Positions 45,884 to 50,127 of a DNA stretch of 50,127 nucleotides are shown here, in pieces (the first letter of the stretch is position 1; every line of letters starts with the position of its first letter). The translations under genes and the position numbers were made by a program. Under the pieces are notes generated by a model. That model was not told the origin of the DNA, made no database searches, and saw only the letters and a program-made list of their open reading frames with translations. The DNA is from Candidatus Poribacteria bacterium (GTDB taxonomy: Bacteria; Poribacteria; WGA-4E; UBA9662): contig DTUY01000267.1 of assembly GCA_012963885.1 (NCBI GenBank), forward strand, positions 1 through 50,127, in the 5' to 3' direction.

Positions 45884-46666
45884 CTAATTTCCTCGATTGT
45901 AAATTTCGTTGCGATTGTGATTAATAGCCCATTTCTCCACCTGAGCGAAACGATCCGGAAAATTTGAAGTGATACCTTGTACTCCGAATTCGACGAGCCG
46001 CCGCATTTGCACCACGTCATCAACTGTCCATGCCCAGAGGTTGATACCGCGCCGCTGCACTTCCCAAGTGAATCTTGCATCCACCATCTCATGTTCCACG
46101 TTTAGAGTCGAAGCACCAATTTCACAGGTAGTATGGATAGACTCTATAACCTGTTCATGTTGATTGGCTTTAATGTCTCCAGAGGTTAAAAACCCAGTTG
46201 GTATCCGCGGGTCAATACCGCGAACTTCCGACAGCACCGAAGCGTAGAACGAAATAACAATTACGCTGCTGACTGCTTGTGTGTCATGAATAGCTCGAAC
46301 GACCTCAACTGATACCTGCTCATCTTTAACTTCCAACACGGTAATTGCTGAGGCCTTAATCAGATCAAGCGATTCAATTAAGGTCGGTACTTTTTCACCA
46401 ATGGAAGAGGTGCCGAACCAAGCGCCAGCATCGGCTTCCCGAATTTTTGCCAGCGCCATTTCATTAACAAAACCGGTTCTGTCGGTAGTGCGATCTAAGG
46501 TCCGATCATGCAAAACAACCAACTCACCATCCGCCGTACCGTGTACATCTAATTCCACGCCATCAACGCCGATTTCTAATGCTTTGCTGAATGCTTGGAG
46601 AGTGTTCTCCGGAGCAAGCCCTGATGCACCACGATGGGCAATCTTGATAAAACCACTCCGGTTCAT
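45884..46666 (-). CDS. Glycerophosphodiester phosphodiesterase
   Basis: This 260-aa enzyme releases glycerol 3-phosphate from glycerophosphodiesters. IAHRGASGLAPENT at 9-22 has the catalytic His11-Arg12. Glu38 and Asp40 (VELDVH) bind the metal, and His53 (VLHDRTLDRTT) is the second catalytic His. WTVDDVVQMRRLVEFGVQGI near 221-240 closes the barrel. No signal peptide is seen, so it is probably cytoplasmic, like UgpQ. The ATG overlaps the polysaccharide deacetylase stop as ATGA, showing translational coupling. Confidence 0.93.
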   Translation of the reverse strand: MNRSGFIKIAHRGASGLAPENTLQAFSKALEIGVDGVELDVHGTADGELVVLHDRTLDRTTDRTGFVNEMALAKIREADAGAWFGTSSIGEKVPTLIESLDLIKASAITVLEVKDEQVSVEVVRAIHDTQAVSSVIVISFYASVLSEVRGIDPRIPTGFLTSGDIKANQHEQVIESIHTTCEIGASTLNVEHEMVDARFTWEVQRRGINLWAWTVDDVVQMRRLVEFGVQGITSNFPDRFAQVEKWAINHNRNEIYNRGN

Positions 46667-47421
46667 TGATCAATCTTACTATTACACAAATCTTCAGCCA
46701 CATCCATTAATGGTGCTGTCCAAAGATGGTCGCGCGCTTTATCCAAATAATCACACAACTTCTCGAAGTCGGAACGCTCAACAGGCAAGTGTCCTTCCCC
46801 AATTCCATGAAACGTGAAAATGCTCCATCCACCAAGGTCGTTTGTTCGTTCAACCAAACTGATGAGATCACCCGCTGATCGGTACTCACACTTCCACGAA
46901 TTCAAACAGTGCAGATCAGCATGATATGGTGAATTGATCGCAACCGACATCTCACATCCTGCCCTAGCCGCAAAGAAATGGTTGGCAACAACTGGAACAT
47001 AGCTCCGTCGGCCTTTACCACGACCGACAAAAGTATTATAACATGGATAGCAGAAGCTCCATCGATTAATTTCAGGAAAAACCGCACGAAACCGCTGATC
47101 GGCAGATTGCAGTTCGGATTCCAGTTCATCATAAGTCCGGTATTCCAGTCCATTTCGATCTAAATTAATACTGGCGGCACAACTGCACCAGTGATGAATA
47201 GAATGATTCCCGATTTCATGACCGTTTTCGAATGCAGGTCTAAAGCGATTGAGTGATGCTTGCCAATCTCCGCCGGCAACCGGATAGAAAGTCCCAGCTA
47301 ATCCAAAATCTTCTAAGATAGGAATGGCCAAATCCAGATGCGACTTCATTCCATCATCAAAAGTTAAACTGATGGAAGACCGTTTGTCCTTATTCCACAG
47401 AAACTTCTTCAGATTGCTCAT
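46663..47421 (-). CDS. Polysaccharide deacetylase-family protein
   Basis: This 252-aa protein has the NodB-type fold. SISLTFDDGMKSHLDLAIPILEDF at 16-39 carries motif 1 with Asp22-Asp23. GHEIGNHSIHHW near 69-80 is motif 2 with the metal-binding His pair. STFHG-like TFHGIG near 205 is a later family motif. An insert with RRSYVPVVANHFFAARAGC is unusual. No signal peptide or membrane anchor is evident. Family members remove acetyl groups from chitin, peptidoglycan or other N-acetyl sugars; the substrate is unknown. It is the first gene of the unit that continues with GDPD, sigma, anti-sigma and dnaE. Confidence 0.87.
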   Translation of the reverse strand: MSNLKKFLWNKDKRSSISLTFDDGMKSHLDLAIPILEDFGLAGTFYPVAGGDWQASLNRFRPAFENGHEIGNHSIHHWCSCAASINLDRNGLEYRTYDELESELQSADQRFRAVFPEINRWSFCYPCYNTFVGRGKGRRSYVPVVANHFFAARAGCEMSVAINSPYHADLHCLNSWKCEYRSAGDLISLVERTNDLGGWSIFTFHGIGEGHLPVERSDFEKLCDYLDKARDHLWTAPLMDVAEDLCNSKIDQ

Positions 47422-47731
47422 CTTTGTATTTCTCCACCAGATTTTGAGGAATCACACACCAAAAAACGCTAGCCTCAAGCCGATCACTCCTCCCAGCAAC
47501 GAACTCAACTCAACTTGCAGTTGAGCTGAATACGCCGAATTGGAAGAATAACCGGATCAAGGGACGCCACCAAGCTAATTCTGTTACCTGCTTCAGAGAT
47601 CTTGACCTGTTCATAAGACTGCAAAGACACCTCTCCAAGTCAAGAATCAAGTAAAATGACAGCCCCTGAAAACAGACTATCCAGTTAAGCTCTTATTTCA
47701 TTCGAATTTAATTTGTCCACTGAGGCAACAT
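47422..47731. other. Intergenic region upstream of the deacetylase-dnaE unit
   Basis: Roughly 310 bases without a gene. A seven-base inverted repeat, CTCAACT at 47509-47515 and AGTTGAG at 47519-47525, could form a small hairpin or an operator. It contains the leader of the minus-strand unit and the end region of the ABC transporter transcript. I found no convincing promoter. Confidence 0.45.
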
Positions 47732-50029
47732 TTACAAAGCACGGATCCTAGACAGATCTGTTTGTTTTTGGCACAATGACGCATATGTGCCATCTTTGGC
47801 AACCAGTTCCTCATGGGTGCCAATTTCCTCAACTTTACCGTCCGTCAAAATTAACAGCCGATTAGAATATTTTAGTGTTGACAGACGATGAGCAATGGCA
47901 AAGACTGTACGGCCTCGGATCAGTCGCTCCAGCGCTTCCTGAATCTTTGATTCCGTTTCAGTATCAATCGAAGATGTGGCTTCATCCAAAATCAGGATCT
48001 GTGGATTTTTCAGAATTGCGCGAGCAATCGAAATTCGTTGCCGCTCACCACCCGATACTCTGGCTCCCCGTTCGCCTACTATGGTATCGTAGCCATCTGG
48101 GAAATTGACGATAAACTCGTGGGCATTCGCTACCTTGGCAGCAGCAACAATTTCTGTCTTGGCCGCGTCCAACTTGCTATAACCGATATTTTCAGCCACA
48201 GTCCCATTAAACAAGAACGGATCTTGAAGAACCACACCTATCCGATCCCTAAGCGAATCCAACTGAATATCATTCAGATTCTTTCCATCCAGAAAAATAT
48301 CACCACCAGTCGGATCATAGAACCGCGTTATCAGGCTGATCAGCGTACTTTTTCCAGCACCGCTGTGACCGGCTAAACCAATCATTTCACCTGGTTGAAC
48401 AATGAAGCTGACATCGTTGAGGGCTTCCTGTTCGTCGTCATACGAAAAAGAAACGTTACGGAACTCAACCTCACCGCTTACGTGTTCAAGTCTAACTGAA
48501 TTTTTACTATCAGCAATATCTGGGGGAGTATCCAGAATCTCAAACACCCTCTCGGCCGAAGTCGCCGCTCGCAAAAAACGCCGGTTCAAACCGGAAAGCA
48601 TCCGAACCGGTCCCAACAGCTGCATCATGTATCCCATAAACATAATCAACTCGCCAGGTGTTAAATCGCCATTAAGCAACTGCCTGCCACCAGCAAACCA
48701 AAGGATAATGGAACCTGAAAAGGTAATAAAACCCATCGTTGGACCATAGATCGACTCCCATCTGGCTGAACGGAGACCGGTCTCAAGAACACGCTGACTT
48801 TGTTTGACAAATCTGCCGTTCTCGTACTCTTCACGGCCAAACGCTTTGACCACCTTAACACCCGGGATCACGCTGGCCAGAATTGTGCTAATACCTGCTA
48901 TTTGCTTCCAAACAATATGGTATATCTTTTTCACTTTCTTGCCGAAATATACCGTGAACACAATGATAAGCGGAATTGGAATCATCGAAAGCAAGGTCAA
49001 CTGCCAATTGTAGTAGATCATAACTGAGAACATAAAGAAGAGCATTAAGATGTCACCTACCATGTCCTGAAGACCATAGGCGATGAAATCCTCCAACCTG
49101 CCAACATCCTGAGTGAGTCGGGACATAATGTTCCCAGTATTACGTTTTTGGTAGAAGTCGATAGACAACCGGTTCAAATGCTGGTAAGCTTCCGTCCGAA
49201 GTTTATGCTTCACCTTTTGACCGACAATCGCCATAACATAGCTGCGAATTGTGGAAAAACTGGTAGTAAACACATTTACACCAATCATCATTAAGACAAT
49301 GGCAACAAGTCCCGAAAAACCAGAGGATTCAACATTCTCAGGTGGGATAAACACTTCGTCAAAGAGCCTCTTGTTAAGAATACCCGGGTACACGCTTACT
49401 GCCCTGACAAATACCATGATCAGAAATGCGCCTAACGATATTTTCCAGTGTGGTAAGGCATAAGCAAGTAACCGAAAAAGCAATTTTCGTTTTTCAATGC
49501 AGTAAGTACATACATCTGCCCAGTGCGGAATTGCTCTGCCGCACTGATCGCATTTTGTCTTTTTTCGCCTGGAGTGAGATGATCTTGAATGCTTTCTTTC
49601 TTCTTTTTTGTCCGAATCTTCCGGCTGGATTTGTCGAATCAGAAAATCGATCTCAGACTTGGCGTCGAAAAACTTTTCCGTGGCTGCTTTTGAATATCTC
49701 GCCACTTCGATACCACGATCATGAGTTCTCACTTTCATCACATTGTTACCATGGAAAACTCGGATATCCACAGTTTCAATATCCTTAAGGGGTATCGCCT
49801 GGAGATCATGCTCCAGTGCCCCATTCAGCCGAGCCATAATTAGTTGGCTGGCAGTGGCAATAAGCCAATCTTGGCCGTAATTCCCATTTTCAAGTAAATC
49901 GGTTGAAACAGCAACTTTAATTTCCTCTGTGTCGCCAAAAAATTCTTTAATTCGAGGTTCCAGTTCTACAGGTACCTGGTCTATCAGCGGAGGGTCTGAT
50001 TCAACACTACTCTTAGAAGATGCATCCAT
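47732..50029 (-). CDS. ABC exporter (fused permease and ATPase) with N-terminal zinc ribbon
   Basis: This 765-aa protein is a homodimeric ABC exporter of the MsbA/LmrA type. Six membrane spans lie at about 185-470. The ATPase domain has Walker A GHSGAGKST near 555, signature VSGGERQRIS and Walker B ILILDEATSSID. The first 180 residues are not part of the usual exporter. They include a beta-rich domain (IATASQLIMARLNG, IETVDIRVFHGNNVMKVRTH) resembling a PH-like fold, a basic linker, and a zinc ribbon with Cys160, Cys163, Cys174 and Cys177 (CDQCGRAIPHWADVCTYC). The cargo may be a lipid or a drug. AGGAGAC precedes the ATG. The upstream region has a tandem 18-base repeat and a TATAAT. Confidence 0.9.
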   Translation of the reverse strand: MDASSKSSVESDPPLIDQVPVELEPRIKEFFGDTEEIKVAVSTDLLENGNYGQDWLIATASQLIMARLNGALEHDLQAIPLKDIETVDIRVFHGNNVMKVRTHDRGIEVARYSKAATEKFFDAKSEIDFLIRQIQPEDSDKKEERKHSRSSHSRRKKTKCDQCGRAIPHWADVCTYCIEKRKLLFRLLAYALPHWKISLGAFLIMVFVRAVSVYPGILNKRLFDEVFIPPENVESSGFSGLVAIVLMMIGVNVFTTSFSTIRSYVMAIVGQKVKHKLRTEAYQHLNRLSIDFYQKRNTGNIMSRLTQDVGRLEDFIAYGLQDMVGDILMLFFMFSVMIYYNWQLTLLSMIPIPLIIVFTVYFGKKVKKIYHIVWKQIAGISTILASVIPGVKVVKAFGREEYENGRFVKQSQRVLETGLRSARWESIYGPTMGFITFSGSIILWFAGGRQLLNGDLTPGELIMFMGYMMQLLGPVRMLSGLNRRFLRAATSAERVFEILDTPPDIADSKNSVRLEHVSGEVEFRNVSFSYDDEQEALNDVSFIVQPGEMIGLAGHSGAGKSTLISLITRFYDPTGGDIFLDGKNLNDIQLDSLRDRIGVVLQDPFLFNGTVAENIGYSKLDAAKTEIVAAAKVANAHEFIVNFPDGYDTIVGERGARVSGGERQRISIARAILKNPQILILDEATSSIDTETESKIQEALERLIRGRTVFAIAHRLSTLKYSNRLLILTDGKVEEIGTHEELVAKDGTYASLCQKQTDLSRIRAL

Positions 50030-50050
50030 AATTGTCTCCTGTGTAAGATG

Positions 50051-50086
50051 TTTTAAGTATCACAAACCTTTTAAGTATCACAAACC
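50051..50086. repeat. Perfect tandem 18-base repeat upstream of the ABC exporter
   Basis: Two identical copies of TTTTAAGTATCACAAACC occupy 50051-50068 and 50069-50086. On the minus strand they lie between a TATAAT (50097-50092) and the ribosome binding site, so they fall in the leader or an operator. Confidence 0.8.
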
Positions 50087-50127
50087 TATAGATTATAATA
50101 CCATATAATAGGGCGATAGAATCACAA

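Noticed and set aside
1-50127. CRISPR array, prophage or insertion sequence
   Set aside because: I saw no regularly spaced repeats, no transposase or integrase and no phage structural genes. The only tandem repeat is the 18-base pair at 50051-50086.

Overview
The window is a bacterial chromosome segment of about 50 kb. GC content is moderate (my reading is low-to-mid 40s percent) with AT-rich spacers. DnaE, ProS, an ECF sigma factor and CstA are all of bacterial type. The mix of accessory genes (a phytanoyl-CoA dioxygenase-type gene plus a dead relative, Gfo/Idh/MocA oxidoreductase, short-form xylose isomerase, a DUF6785-like membrane protein, a prolyl-oligopeptidase-type C-terminus, an enolase-superfamily gene and large sugar-active proteins) is what I associate with Candidatus Poribacteria and related sponge- or marine-associated lineages. 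That placement is inference from gene content, not from a marker phylogeny. No insertion sequence, prophage, CRISPR array or rRNA is visible. One tRNA-Leu(CAG) is present.

Layout. 1-378: C-terminal end of a hydrolase cut by the window edge. 0.5-2.4 kb: glutamate dehydrogenase and a CYTH protein. 2.4-7.9 kb: a three-subunit molybdenum hydroxylase, a MoaD/ThiS-like sulfur carrier and a UbiD-family decarboxylase, led by a near-consensus promoter. 8.1-13.8 kb: class V aminotransferase-fold enzyme, an unrecognised protein with some likeness to annealing proteins, tRNA-Leu, a macrodomain protein, an isopropylmalate/isocitrate dehydrogenase family enzyme and ProS. 13.8-17.0 kb: a large membrane protein, an AT-rich spacer and an HTH protein. 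17.1-19.3 kb: an alpha/beta hydrolase next to a decayed enolase-superfamily gene. 19.7-22.9 kb: small hypothetical protein, aldo/keto reductase, HTH/coiled-coil protein and GNAT acetyltransferase.

23.0-28.3 kb: GH95 alpha-L-fucosidase, UMF1/Atg22-like MFS transporter and a ceramidase-family membrane protein, all on the plus strand. 28.4-34.4 kb: a 619-aa unrecognised toroid-like protein, the N-terminal remnant of a phytanoyl-CoA dioxygenase, and a very large pseudogene broken by at least seven frame changes. 34.6-41.2 kb (minus strand): small membrane protein, zinc-type dehydrogenase, CstA, phytanoyl-CoA dioxygenase family protein, Gfo/Idh/MocA oxidoreductase and xylose isomerase. 41.3-47.4 kb (minus strand): a tightly packed set reading polysaccharide deacetylase, GDPD, ECF sigma factor, anti-sigma-like membrane protein, dnaE. 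47.7-50.0 kb: ABC exporter with an unusual N-terminal extension carrying a zinc ribbon.

The segment reads as a scavenger's carbohydrate and lipid genome with a few housekeeping genes interspersed, and with visible gene decay in the sugar-related parts. The most interesting combinations are the Mo-hydroxylase/MoaD/UbiD cluster, the fucosidase-transporter-ceramidase trio, and the coupling of dnaE to an ECF sigma/anti-sigma pair. I did not see a clear-cut defence or mobile system.
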